Source: Podarcis raffonei (taxonomy: Eukaryota; Chordata; Lepidosauria; Squamata; Lacertidae). Taken from it: a stretch of 64,000 nt of DNA. Shown here piece by piece: positions 51,030 through 61,250 of this stretch (position 1 is its first letter; each line of letters opens with the position of its first letter). A program made the translations under genes and the position numbers. The stretch lies in assembly GCF_027172205.1 (NCBI RefSeq), contig NC_070603.1, positions 12,450,501 to 12,514,500 of the forward strand. The letters run 5' to 3'. Below the pieces are notes generated by a model, which was given only the letters and a program-made list of their open reading frames with translations, did not search any database and was not told the DNA's origin.

Positions 51030-51480
51030 GGGACCGATGAAGAATAGCAGCGGGGGAAGAGTGACTCTCTGCATATGTGCTCTTTCAGCGCGCTGAAAAA
51101 TGTCTCTAGCAGAGGAGGCGATCGCGGCGTGAAGGGCAGGCGGCTCGCCGGATTCTCCTTCCCTGCTGTAGTTTTGCTTAACTCTATACTCATTGTAGCA
51201 AAGAGCTAGCGGTGGGACAAGCCGTAAAGATGAGTTATCGGCCCGCGACAGGCAGAAATATAACATCATGGAAATGCTAATGACTCCGCGCTGCCTTTCT
51301 TTATGGCGAGTGTAATACAGACTTCAATCATAAAAACAATCTTCCAACATTTTAATGGGCTCCATCATGCGCACGCTTGTCCGTATATTTGAAAGATAAA
51401 TCAAGGCCCCCAGTTGGAATGAATTTCCCGTCAAACTCTGCTACTCGTTGGAAATTGATTGGCTTTAAGTCTGGATAGTT
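51030..51480. promoter_or_regulatory. candidate conserved non-coding element 4
   Basis: Repeat-free with GGAAATGCTAATGACTCC, TTTCTTTATGGCGAGTG, TCAATCATAAAAACAATC, GAAAGATAAATCAAGGC and GAAATTGATTGGC (octamer-, Hox/Cdx- and Sox-like cores). Also GCGATCGCGG. Strong candidate for an ancient enhancer by composition. No alignment made. Confidence 0.45.
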
Positions 51481-51599
51481 TTCACAGGCAGGTCTGGCTG
51501 CAGGAGGTGGGGGGCTGGCGGGGTGAGGGGCAAAGAGAGCATTCGTGCCCAGCCGGGCTTCCAGGGGCTTCCGTTTGCTGCCCAAGGGAGAGTTTCAGG

Positions 51600-51830
51600 C
51601 AGGGCTGAGGAACCTCAGGTCCAGGGCGGAGGATAGGAAGGGGTGTGGGGAAAACCTGTGCAGAAAGTAGCCTTCTGAACAAAGGTAAAATGTCCCCTTG
51701 TTGCTCCGCCTACTTTTGTCTCCAGCTCCGCCCACCACTGGCCCCTGGAAGGTGGCCCAGAAGGGAATACGGCCCTCAAGCTCAATCGACCACCCCTGCT
51801 TCCTGCTCCCCAGCCCATTATGAACTTTTG
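51600..51830. repeat. hAT-like relic fragment
   Basis: CTGAGGAACCTCAGGTCCAG, TTGCTCCGCCTACTTTTGTC and CCCACCACTGGCCCCTGG correspond, inverted, to 57430-57520 (GGTGGGTGGGGCCAGAGG, AAGTAGGTGGAGCAATAA). Old non-autonomous hAT-type element. Confidence 0.5.
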
Positions 51831-52688
51831 CTTGGGCAATGCACCCAGCCAGAAACTCAGAGGGAAGTCAATCAGGTCTCTGCCATCTCTCTTAATGCAG
51901 AATAAAGGAAGCCCAGGGCCCCATCCTGCCACAATCCACTGTGTCCATGTATCTCTGTGAGATCCTGACCCTGATGAACAACTCTTTCTTGCTTCTTCGC
52001 CCATGAGCCTGTTGGATATTAACAGCCATAAACTATTCCACAGTCGTCAAGTCAATGCTCACACAAGTCAATATTCCAAGCTCACCAACTCAATAATCAT
52101 GTCGCTGGGCTTCGGTTATCTGTCATCACACAGAATGAGCTAAAACACATCCACACTGGAAGCGTGTTCTGAAATCGGACCTTCGATCAGGTTTGCAGTA
52201 CGAATGTCACAACAATATTGCCCATAATGGTCATTGGCGTTACAAGTGGTTTCCCCGCCCCCATCCTTTCCCACATGAACAACAATGTGTGTGTTTTCAC
52301 CTGTGAGGTTTAGATCATCTTTGAGTCTCTCACATGCTGTGTGTGTACAGCCCTGATTGTTGCTAATGCAGAACCTAACGCAGAGTACAGAGTTGTGTAG
52401 TATCAATGGGCATCCTGGCCAATGTGGTTTTATTATTTGCATTTTAATCCCACTCTTCCTCCAGAGAGCTCATGATGCCAACACCCTCCTGCTGCTGCAC
52501 TGCCGTCAACCAAGCCATGGTTTCTCATGGCATGTTGTCCAAACAGAATACTTTCAAATATAGGATGGTCCTTTGGTAGCCCTTCAGACAGAGGACTGTA
52601 AAGCATGGCATGTGTCCTCAGCTGGCTCCAGTAGCCCATTCCATTTCGGAAAATGATTGATGTCCCTAGACATTATCCTCATTATCAT
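51831..52688. other. unassigned non-coding interval
   Basis: No exon or identifiable repeat. Confidence 0.3.
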
Positions 52689-52890
52689 CAGGGCCAACCC
52701 ATCCATGAGGCAAGGTGAGTCTACCACCTCAGGTTGCATATCTATGGGGCAGTAGATCCAATGTAGATCTTTATTACCCCTTTGTTCTGATGTACAGTAG
52801 ATCTTTACTCAGCCCTTCTTCCCTAGTGGGGGGAGAGGGATGTCATTGTGTGGTTCACCTCATATGCCAAAACGTATTGGGCTGGCCCTG
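52689..52890. mobile_element. 202-bp hAT MITE, family C (copy 1)
   Basis: Ends CAGGGCCAACCCATCC and TTGGGCTGGCCCTG. Exact 8-bp duplication ATTATCAT (52681-52688, 52891-52898). Interior GAGGCAAGGTGAGTCTACC and CCTCATATGCCAAAACG. Confidence 0.9.
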
Positions 52891-52899
52891 ATTATCATT

Positions 52900-53060
52900 A
52901 TCAGCATTTGCACCTCACTCCTCAGCTAAAAAGGCTTGCAGAGAAGTTTACATAGAGTCAATTAAAAAGAATACAATCCCTGCCCTCAGGCTTACAATTT
53001 AAAAAGACATGGCGCAAAAGGGGAAAGGGACATGGAGGGAAGAGGAAACAGTAATAGAAA
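52900..53060 (-). mobile_element. LINE-type 3' tail fragment
   Basis: CACCTCACTCCTCAGCTAAA, GGCTTGCAGAGAAGTTTACA and CAATCCCTGCCCTCAGGCTT resemble 39440-39500 and 58440-58500. Probably an inverted L2-type tail. Confidence 0.45.
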
Positions 53061-53370
53061 AGGCTAGATAATGGACGATTTGTATGAAATGTTCTCATGT
53101 CTTGCAGCAAGGCGGAACTATTCATATAGAGTGTGTTTTGTGTGTGCACGCACACACCTGCAATCAGACTATGCAACCCACAATGGCCTTTGGCAACAGA
53201 GGAGCTATCAGGGCAGGATTGGGGAGGGGGGCAAAAATACAGGACCCTGTTCAATGGAATGAACAGAAGGGCCTCCAAAGAGAGAGAGTACACATATTAG
53301 CATCTAAAGAGGGGAGGGGCATAAGACCATTAAGTCCAACTCATAAAATTACCAAACTGCAGCACTGCGT

Positions 53371-53548
53371 TGTTGTTGTTGTTTAGTTGTCTTCATTGTG
53401 TTCGACTCTCCGTGACCCCTTGAACCAGAGCATGCCTTGGAAACTCTCACTTTCTTCTCAAAGCTTCTCCTTTTTTATGTCCATGGAGGTTTCTTGGCAA
53501 AATACTGGAGTGGTTTGTCAGTTCCTTCTCCAGGTGAATCACATTTAG
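53371..53548 (-). mobile_element. RTE/BovB-related 3' end or RTE-tailed SINE
   Basis: GTTGTTGTTGTTTAGTTGTC, GTGTTCGACTCTCCGTGACC, CCAGAGCATGCC match the inverted BovB tail at 8848. It then departs: TTCTTGGCAAAATACTGGAG, TGGTTTGTCAGTTCCTTCTC, as in RTE-type SINE bodies. Confidence 0.65.
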
Positions 53549-53554
53549 TCAGCA

Positions 53555-54090
53555 CTGCATAGCAAACGTTAAATGCACCTTCCTTAACCCATCTAAAGTC
53601 TGCGTCATGGAGCACCCTTTGAAACCAACCCATTTCAATTTAATTGTAAAACAAACCTGGATTGCCAATTTGGGTTTTACGAAACTCACCAAGCTCCGAG
53701 TTCATTAGGATGTGACGCGCCAGTGGGAACCAGCGTTCAGCCTACACAAGCGCTCTTCATTTGTATTCAATTGGATCTGAAGATTTATTCTTGGAAAGAA
53801 ATCTCTTGAATTTCATTTGTGCATCGGGGAAGCATGATTCATTCCGGCATTGGTCTCATCCCATTTTATCCGCTATAATATTAATAATAATACAGTTATA
53901 ATTACCGGGATTACAGCATCAGTTCATGACAGTCAATTGGCCCTGCATATAAATATTGTCACTAGGGATGAAGTTAAAAACTGGAGCCAGTTGGCGTGGC
54001 TGAGAAAGAAAACCTGCGTCAAGGCTGACAGCCACAGACAGCTGACTCAAGCCATATATTTTCAGCTAGTAGCTACCTGAACCATTGCTT
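53555..54090. promoter_or_regulatory. candidate conserved non-coding element 5
   Basis: Repeat-free. Holds TTCAATTTAATTGTAAAAC, TTTCATTTGTGCATCGG, GAAGCATGATTCATTCC, TAATATTAATAATAATAC, ACAGTCAATTGGCC, GCATATAAATATTGTC. Largest such block in the window. Enhancer-like by composition only. Confidence 0.43.
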
Positions 54091-54432
54091 ATTTCTTGGA
54101 AACCATGGGCCTCCAAGAATCTGTCCTTTGCTCACTTCCTGATCCAGGCGCAGTCTGGTGCCACAAAGCCCCCAGCCCAACCTGCTTCTTTCACTCTATA
54201 ACTACCTAAGCTCCCTTCCAGAACTGATCTCATCTTACCTCCCCAGTCTGTGGTATGTCTTGGCCCAATCATCCCGCTGGGAAAAGCCCAACCTTGAGAA
54301 GATCCAGGTCCTCCATGTCTCTCCCTTGAAAGTCCTGAACCTTCATGAGGAGGCTGGGAGAGCAAGACCTCTCACAAGCATGCATAGCCATTTGCCCCTT
54401 TCTGAAGGGGGGCATGAACCTACCGTCACGTA

Positions 54433-54752
54433 CTGGGCCAGCCCACCCATGAGACAAGGTGAAGTGACTGTCTCTGGCAGCAGGATCCATAGGGGCAGCA
54501 GATCCAGCCTCGAATGAATGCAATCGCCTGCTGCAGCTGTGGCGCACTCCTTAGATGTCGAATTTGCTGCATTCTCAGCAGCCCTCCCTCCAGTACAGCC
54601 TCTACAGAGACCTCTTCTCAAATAGAGGGCACTGATAGTCTCCTCCCACCCTTGTACCTAATGTAGATCTCCACTCACTACTTTTTCCTTGGAGGAGGTG
54701 GTGGTACATTTTGTGGTTTGCCTCAGGTGTCAAAATATCTTGGGCCACCCTG
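54433..54752. mobile_element. hAT MITE, family C (copy 2)
   Basis: Ends CTGGGCCAGCCCACCCATGA and CTTGGGCCACCCTG. Interior TTTGTGGTTTGCCTCAGGTG as in copy 1 (ATTGTGTGGTTCACCTCATA). Flanks no longer match. Longer and older than copy 1. Confidence 0.7.
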
Positions 54753-54857
54753 ATCATGGCCAACAAAGCTGGTCTGCCTCTTCCACAGGACTGAAATAGC
54801 AAGTCTGAGTCTTGTACCTGCAGCAACTCTACTGCTAGGTACTCCTGGCTTGAATAC

Positions 54858-55029
54858 GTAGCCATGCCCACATGCTGATATCATAAAGGTAACTAGGAGG
54901 GCATGGCCACACCCACAAGCTGATGTCATAAACGCAGTTGGGGAGGTATCACCCCCTTCAAATGCTGATGTCATAAACGCAGCTGAGGCAGTATGGCCAC
55001 ACCTATATGCTGATGGCATAAAGGCAGCT
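54858..55029. repeat. four-unit ~43-bp tandem repeat
   Basis: Units start at 54858, 54901, 54945 and 54991 and share CATGGCCACACC-like, GCTGATGTCATAAA and GGCAGCT-like blocks. Units are 39-46 bp and diverged from each other, so it is an old minisatellite. Confidence 0.85.
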
Positions 55030-55569
55030 TTTCAAATAATAAGTATTAGTTGTTTGTGTGTTTTTGTTTTTCATGCGCAAGAAAGCAGTGGCGAAGGACT
55101 GTTGTCCATCTCAGCTTCAGTAGGGAAGGACTCTGCCAGTCCAGGGTTTGGCTCCCAGCCATTTCTCCTGACGATGTTTCTGGGTGAGTGGAGCTGGCCA
55201 GATTCCAGTGGATTTTTATTGGTCTATAAATGCCAACTCTGCTCTTCGATGAAGGGCTGAATGGGGAGGCAGTGAACTGAGCCGTACTGAGCTGCTCTCC
55301 CTCAACGGACACTCTAATCCGCCAGCTGTGTGGGAGCCTTGCTGAACTCTCACATCCCGTTTCCCCACGAGTAGAACGGCAGCGCTTTGCTCTTACTAGC
55401 TCAAGTCCCTCCTGCTAATGGGTCCCTTCTTCCCTTCCTCCCCAAAATAATAAAAATGTGGGAAGGAGCATTTCAGGATTAGTTTTCATGGGAAGAAGGA
55501 GCACATCAGACTTAACGATGAGGACTGGGCACACTCTGCGCTTTCAATAATTTAACAAACTTACAGAGT
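55030..55569. other. unassigned non-coding interval
   Basis: No recognisable exon or repeat. Confidence 0.3.
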
Positions 55570-55571
55570 TA

Positions 55572-56614
55572 CCGTATTTTTCGCCCTATAGGACGCACTT
55601 TTTCCCCTCCAAAAATGAAGGGGAAATGTGTGTGCGTCCTATGGGGCGAATGCAAGCTTTCGCTGAAGCCTGGAGAGCAAGAGGGGTCAGTGTGTACCGA
55701 CCCCTCTCGCTCTCCAGGCTTCAGGAAGCTATCCGCAAGCCTTGGGAGAGTGGGAGTTCCTGCCGGTCTCCCAAGGCTTGTGGAGAGCTGCCTGCATCCC
55801 GAAGCCTGGGGTGCACTGAGAAGCGCCCCCCGGGCTTTGGGCAGCTCTCCGCAAGCCGTGGGAGCCCGGCGCGAAGTCGCGCCAGTCTCCCAAGGCTTCC
55901 GGAGAGCTGCCTGCATCCTGAAGCCCAGGGCACGCTGAAAAGCGTGCCCCAGGCTTCGGGCAGATATCCACAAACCTGGGGAGACCGGCGCGACTTTCGC
56001 TGAAGCCTGGAGAGCGAGAGGGGTCGGTGTGCACCGATCCCTCTTGCTCTCCAGGCTTCAGGAAGCTATCTGCAAGCCTTGGGAGCCCGTGGGAGTTCCT
56101 GCCGGTCTCCCAAGGCTTGCAGAGAGCTGCCTGCATCCCAAAGCCCGGGGCGCACTGAAAAGCGTGCCCCAGGCTTCGGGCAGATATCCACAAACCTGGG
56201 GAGACCGGCGCGACTTTCGCTGAAGCCTGGAGAGCGAGAGGGGTCGGTGTGCACCGATCCCTCTTGCTCTCCAGGCTTCAGGAAGCTATCTGCAAGCCTT
56301 GGGAGCCCGTGGGAGTTCCTGCCGGTCTCCCAAGGCTTGCAGAGAGCTGCCTGCATCCCAAAGCCCGGGGCGCACTGAGAAGCGTGCCCCGGGCTTCGGG
56401 CAGATATCCGCAAACCTGGGGAGACTGGCACGACTTCCCGCCGGGCTCCCGAGGCTTGCGGATAGCAGCCTGTTCTGGGGGCTGGGGTCGGGGGAAGCTC
56501 GGGCTTCCCCAGCCCTGCGCCTGGGGGGGGGGAATAATTTTTTTTCTTTATTTCCCCCCCCCCCAACTAGGTGCACCCTATAGGCCAGTGCGCCCTATTG
56601 GGCGAAAAATACGG
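55572..56614. mobile_element. 1.04-kb foldback MITE, family K (expanded copy)
   Basis: Ends CCGTATTTTTCGCCCTATAG and CTATTGGGCGAAAAATACGG are inverse and flanked by TA. The interior holds three tandem units (55658-55994 about 337 bp; 55995-56214 and 56215-56434, 220 bp each). Each contains a hairpin made of GAAGCCTGGAGAGCGAGAGG and its mirror CTCTTGCTCTCCAGGCTTC. Units 2 and 3 are nearly identical. The many open frames here come from GC-rich repeats. No transposase. Confidence 0.92.
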
Positions 56615-56929
56615 TATGTGCCAAGGTGGCCAAATGACCTTTATATAGTACACAAATTAATGTAGTTTACATAGCTTTGCATAATTTCTTCCACTTCTGC
56701 AAAACATGGGGGGTTGATCTGACAGCACCACCTTTCCCAACCTGGAAAGAGCCGTGTCAGTAGGAAGCGGTAGGAGTTTCTCCAATTTTTACGCTGGTAC
56801 TGATGGGAGCAGTAGCTGCAGCTGCCCCTGTTGGCAAGCCAGAGGAACAGCCCTGAAGATGGCAATGGTGGTGCTCTAAAGGAGCATAAGACGTTTACAG
56901 CCATCTGGGATGGATATGTTGTATATATT

Positions 56930-57185
56930 GTTATGAGCAAGGGGAAGCACCGGAGCATTATATTGGGGGAAATTGCTTGCAAAAATGTGTAGACCAAACG
57001 GCATGCAAAAAGGTGTTTATGTTGAGAAATTTGCGCTAAAATGCTGATGGAGTTTCATGAGGATTTTAAAAGCAAATAAGTAAATTGCAAGTTGCTGCAG
57101 AAATGCAGTGAATTGAATGTAATATTGGATAAAATAAGAAACTGAGAGAACTGAAATGGACAGATCCATTCATCCCTACTGCAGA
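56930..57185 (+). repeat. family Z repeat (copy 5)
   Basis: TTGCTTGCAAAAATGTGTAG, GGCATGCAAAAAGGTGTTTA, GAAATTTGCGCTAAAATGCT, TTCATGAGGATTTTAAAAG and GCAGAAATGCAGTGAATTG, in the inverse order of copy 1. Confidence 0.6.
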
Positions 57186-57404
57186 GTCCCTAGGGTGGGC
57201 GCTCAACATGTTGCCAAGAAAAAGGAAATGCGTCCTCCCACCAATAGGACACATGCATGGGTGCAAGTTTAGACATAAATGTAAAGACAAATACAACACA
57301 TCTCACCAGAGCAGGGGCGTTTGGGAGCTGTGATTCAAAGCACCTTGAGGACACCAGTTTGGGAAAGGATGCCCCCAAGCAATAGGAACTGCTGAATGAT
57401 CTGT

Positions 57405-58030
57405 TCCGGGAGTGGGGAACTTTTTACAGCCCAATGGCTGCAAGGTAACCTTCTAGCGGTGGGCAGGGGGTGGGGGACTCGTGTCAGTGGTGGGTGGGGC
57501 CAGAGGTGAGAAGTAGGTGGAGCAATAAAATGTGGCTTTGACCTTTGCACAATAGGCTACATTCCAGCCATGCGATAGCCAGAGGTTTCTATGCACATCC
57601 TTCATCCAGGCAAGGAAGAGGCACAATCCCACTTCTAGGAGACCTTGAAGCCAGTGTTGGAGCAAGCCAATAGGGTGCCTGGGTTGGCGCGCGTGCCATG
57701 CACCCAAGGATGGGGCCAGCCGCCCACAGGGTGGGGCGAGCTGGGACAGGATGCTCCGCAGGGCCTCTGAGGAGTCTGCCTGCCTCCTCCCACTCAGCCA
57801 CCCTATATCTGAGGGGGAGGCGGCTGGCGGACCATTTGGGGCAGCGCAGAGCCTGTGGGCGTCCAAGCCACTGCGTCACTCCCGGGAGAGATGTGTGGCT
57901 CGGGCGCGCTGCAGGCCCCGCGGTGAGTGCTGCTCGGCATTTTGTCACCCCCCTCTGTGGTGACACCCAGGGCGGACCGCACCCACCTCATCCCCCTTCC
58001 TCTGTCGCTGCTTGGAGCCAGGCAACAGGA
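57405..58030. repeat. hAT-like relics, GC-rich
   Basis: 57405-57560 shows GAGTGGGGAACTTTTTACAG and GGTGGGTGGGGCCAGAGG (hAT-type). 57690-58010 is GC-rich with TGACACCCAGGGCGGACCGC, common in N1-type interiors. No transposase or exon is convincing despite long open frames. Confidence 0.45.
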
Positions 58031-58068
58031 AGACACCGAATGGGACCAGTGAAGGGGACTCATTAGCT

Positions 58069-58208
58069 GAGATAGCTCAGTCTGTAGAGCATGAGGCTTA
58101 ATCTCAGGGTTGTGGGTTCATCCCCCACACTGGGCAAAATGTGGATTTCTGCAATGCAGGGGGGTGGACTAGATGGCCCTTGTGGCCCCTTCCAACTGCA
58201 ATTCTATG
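58069..58208 (+). mobile_element. tRNA-Lys-headed SINE with CR1 tail
   Basis: AGATAGCTCAGTCTGTAGAG, GCATGAGGCTTAATCTCAGG and TGTGGGTTCATCCCCCAC follow tRNA-Lys(CUU) with one base lost in the anticodon arm. Tail GGACTAGATGGCCCTTGTGG, CCTTCCAACTGCAATTCTAT matches the CR1 3' end at 5250-5290. Not a functional tRNA. Confidence 0.85.
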
Positions 58209-58380
58209 AAAAGCCTAGAAAGTCAGACTAGGCCCCCAGGCCTGAGTTGCCCTACACTTGATCTATTCTATGCAAAAGGCAGAGAATAAAAAGGCTTTGG
58301 GTGTGCATGGGTGTGTGGAACAGAAGTAAGGAGCAGCAGACAAATACACCAGCCCATACACCAGAGTCAGCGAGAAACTC

Positions 58381-58530
58381 ATGTCTATTTATTCATTTCC
58401 TTATTTTATTGTACATCTATTTATTTACAGCATTTATCTCCTGCCTTTCCCACTGAAATTGCTCAAGGCCGCATACAAAGGAGGTAAAATAACCATAAAA
58501 AGCATAAAACCATTAAACCCACAAAAGACA
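58381..58530 (-). mobile_element. LINE-type 3' tail fragment
   Basis: TTTATTTACAGCATTTATCT, CTGCCTTTCCCACTGAAATT, GCTCAAGGCCGCATACAAAG. Same family as 36869-37500. Confidence 0.5.
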
Positions 58531-58669
58531 AAGGAATAAAACGTACTGAGAAAGCAGCAGCAGGCAGAATGAATTTGGGGGCTGGGTGTTTCCCCCCCCC
58601 ACCCCCAAGGTTTTGTTAAACAGAAATGTTTTCACTAGTCACCAGAAGACAAATGGTGTCATAAATCTG

Positions 58670-59280
58670 GCAGGGTTTCATCCAAGGGGGTCTGAAAAAG
58701 GTTCTGCCTTATGTACTACCAGCTCCCCAAGTGCAGGACCCCACCAAATAATCAGAAGGGCCAAGAAGCAGGCTTTTCTGCTCTGACGTCATATTGCAGC
58801 CTGGACAGTCGAGAGCAAAGCAGTTATATGCTAAGGGAGATTTACAGTGCATGTCTATACATGCCTACTCAGAAGTAATTCCCACTGAATTCCATGTGGG
58901 CTTGAAACCCAGGAATGAAATCTGGGCCCAAAATAACATACTGAAATATTTGCAGAATAGGGTCTCCTAGTGGGTCCTGAATTAAATGAGGTGCATAGAG
59001 TAGAGGTCTGAGGAAGAGCCTTTTGTGTGGTGGCACCACATCTGTGGAGCTGATACGCAGAAGTGTTTCTCCCCCCAGCTTTATATTCTTGTGAATATAA
59101 AGTCATGTCTTCTTCTTCTTTAGGCTTTTAGAGGCTGATGCTTTGAGTCATTTTTATGATGCTATTAATTACTTAATTTATGAGAATATTTAATGTTCTT
59201 GCTTATTATGTTCTATATTAGCCTCTTTTTGTAATCTGTGCAAGGCAGAATAGAAATCTCTCAGTAAATGAATAAATACA
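58670..59280 (+). mobile_element. L2-type LINE 3' fragment, old
   Basis: AGGAAGAGCCTTTTGTGTGG parallels the AFSV region of L2 elements. The end TGTAATCTGTGCAAGGCAGA, AATAGAAATCTCTCAGTAAA, TGAATAAATA is an L2-type tail. Highly diverged. Confidence 0.4.
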
Positions 59281-59800
59281 CTTTCAGCAGACTCCCAGGG
59301 TTAGAATCTTCTGAATCTTCACACTTCAAGCAGTTAGGGAAGGGTCACGTTAATGGCATGTCACCAAAAGGTGAGCCAGCATGTAGAAAATTAGCAGGCT
59401 AGCAAAACAACGACTCTGTTGGATTACATCCAGGAGGGCTTTCTGTGTATGTGTTGCCATGTGCCTTGCTAAACTTATAAATCAGCCCTAAGTAAGAGAA
59501 GTTTAGTTCTAAGCTCCATGGGCAATGGTTCTTAAATTAACCATGGGTCTTTCGAATGACATTTTCGGGGCGTTAATTTCGTATGTCAGCAGGAAGTGCT
59601 GTAGTTCATATTAGTGCCTTGGGGCTCTCTCAAACTCCTCTAGTTCCTCTTCTACCAGGGGCTTATAGGTGGACTTCATTCCAAATGTGTGATGAAGCAA
59701 TAAAGTACTGTTGTGTTTGCAAAGACTGCCTCTGCCAGTCCCAATGAGGTCCAGCCATCCCAGTTCTTAACCAGAGTAGACCAGTCACTAGAACAGTGGC
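59281..59800. other. unassigned non-coding interval
   Basis: Nothing recognised. Confidence 0.3.
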
Positions 59801-59804
59801 CAAT

Positions 59805-59915
59805 AACTTGTGGACTTCCAGATGCTGTATTACATCCCTCATCAGACCCAGCCAGCATAATCCAATTGTGAGGGATGATGGGAGTTGTAGTCTAGCAATA
59901 TCAAGAAGCCCCATG
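59805..59915. repeat. family P MITE copy
   Basis: ACTTGTGGACTTCCAGATGC with CATCAGACCCAGCCAGCATA. Right arm GGGATGATGGGAGTTGTAGT, CTAGCAATATCAAGAAGCCC. Confidence 0.55.
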
Positions 59916-60229
59916 CACTAGAATTATATACAATGTCAACCAAGATATTCCCGACTTCTGCTTATGTGTTTTTCTAGCAAAACGGTTTGTAAAGCTTGCC
60001 AAGTATGGGGCACAACATCAGGTCCCCCTGAAATTTCTGGCCCTTTATCCCTACTTGCTCCTGATTGGAAGCAAAGCATGTGTCTCCTCCACAGTGCTTT
60101 TGGTATGGCCAGGGCTGCTCTGGAAAGGCCTGAACCCAGTGGATTTGCTCTGCAAGCGAAAAGTCCCAGCTTTGATCCCTGGGGTCTCCAAAGTTGGGGA
60201 AGACTTGAGAGGGGCTTCCAGTCATTGTA

Positions 60230-60350
60230 GACCAGTCTTCCCCAAACTGATGCCCTCCAGATGTTCCTGGGCTCCTGACTCCCATTGTCCCTTATCATTG
60301 ACCATGCTGGCTGAGGTTGATGGGAGCTGTAACTCTGAGCAATTTTGCTT
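60230..60350. repeat. family P MITE copy
   Basis: TCCCCAAACTGATGCCCTCC, CCTGACTCCCATTGTCCC and ATGCTGGCTGAGGTTGATGG. Arms partly complementary. Confidence 0.5.
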
Positions 60351-60539
60351 GAGGACTGAATTCACCTGAACAAAAGTGGTACACGGAAGACCTTGTTGAT
60401 CTTTTCACCCCCTCCCATTGCGAGAATCTCCTGATCTGATGTTTTGAGAAAGGAGGGGGCTGAAACTGCTCTTCTACTCTTCCGCTCCTGACTCTGTGTG
60501 TGGAGAGAGTCTTATCTATGTAGTGACAAGATGGCTGAG

Positions 60540-61250
60540 TGGGAGCTGTAACGCTCATGCAAGCCAGTAGTTCTTTAGTTTGTAGTAGCTACTAGAAATA
60601 AAAGAAGTTATGCTTCACAGCTAGCTCCCGCGTTATTTATACTCTGCTGAGTCTGGTTGTGCTGGTCCAGCGGGGAGGTTACCGTGGGGCGAGGTCCAGG
60701 ACCTGAGTCGAGGGTCGGCAGACAGTCCTCCACGGGCGAAGTGGGGTCCACAGCGAGGAGCCGGGCAAGGACAGGAACTCTGGGGGAACCGGACTGGGTG
60801 CTGGCCGAAACAGCTCTTCAACGATGTTGCTCCCGCAACCTGGGACCGGGTTCATCTTCTCTGAGGCCAGGGATGGCCCCGGCCCCCAGGAGACCTGCCT
60901 CTCCTGGCCTTAAGGCGAGCACTCCTCCTGGGAGAAACCAGTTCCCTCCGCCTCTCTGCCCTGAGCCTCTGCAGTTCAGGAGAGGCTGAAGGGTTACTGG
61001 ACCCAGGGGGAGACTCACCTGTAGGCACTGAGTCCTCAACCACCTCCGGAGCCAGAGTGGATTCACCTGGTGCCTGCTCCTGAGGATCCGGCACAGGTGC
61101 AGGCGCTTCAGAATCAAGGCCCTGCCCCAGTTCAGCTGGCCCTGGAGGCGGGGACTCCTGTGCAGGCTGGGATTCCTCCGGTTCAGCCTCTGAATCGGAT
61201 TCCCAGGCCATCACACTGATGCTCACAATGCGCAGCTGTGGGTCCAATGC
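60540..61250. other. GC-rich block with acidic/basic ORF, unclassified
   Basis: The minus strand has an open frame (61247-60852, 131 aa): an acidic, proline-rich half (ESDSEAEPEESQPAQESPPP) followed by a basic end (RRELVSPRRSARLKARRG). No known domain. On the minus strand TATAAATAACGCGGG lies downstream, and on the plus strand AAATAAAAGAAG is near 60595, so part of a fossil LTR retroelement is one possibility. Composition is unlike both flanks. A host exon cannot be excluded, but I see no splice context or start evidence. Confidence 0.3.

Noticed and set aside
54158-54547. Possible coding exon upstream of the hAT at 54433
   Set aside because: Frames on both strands overlap and read into the MITE. 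No supporting domain.
55569-56665. Arrays of open frames with repeated LPRLAESC-type motifs
   Set aside because: Reading frames come from a GC-rich minisatellite inside a MITE and occur on both strands. Not a repeat protein.
58069-58140. A tRNA-Lys(CUU) gene
   Set aside because: A base is missing in the anticodon arm (GGCTTAATCTC instead of CTCTTAATCTC) and the unit continues into a CR1-type tail, so it is a SINE.
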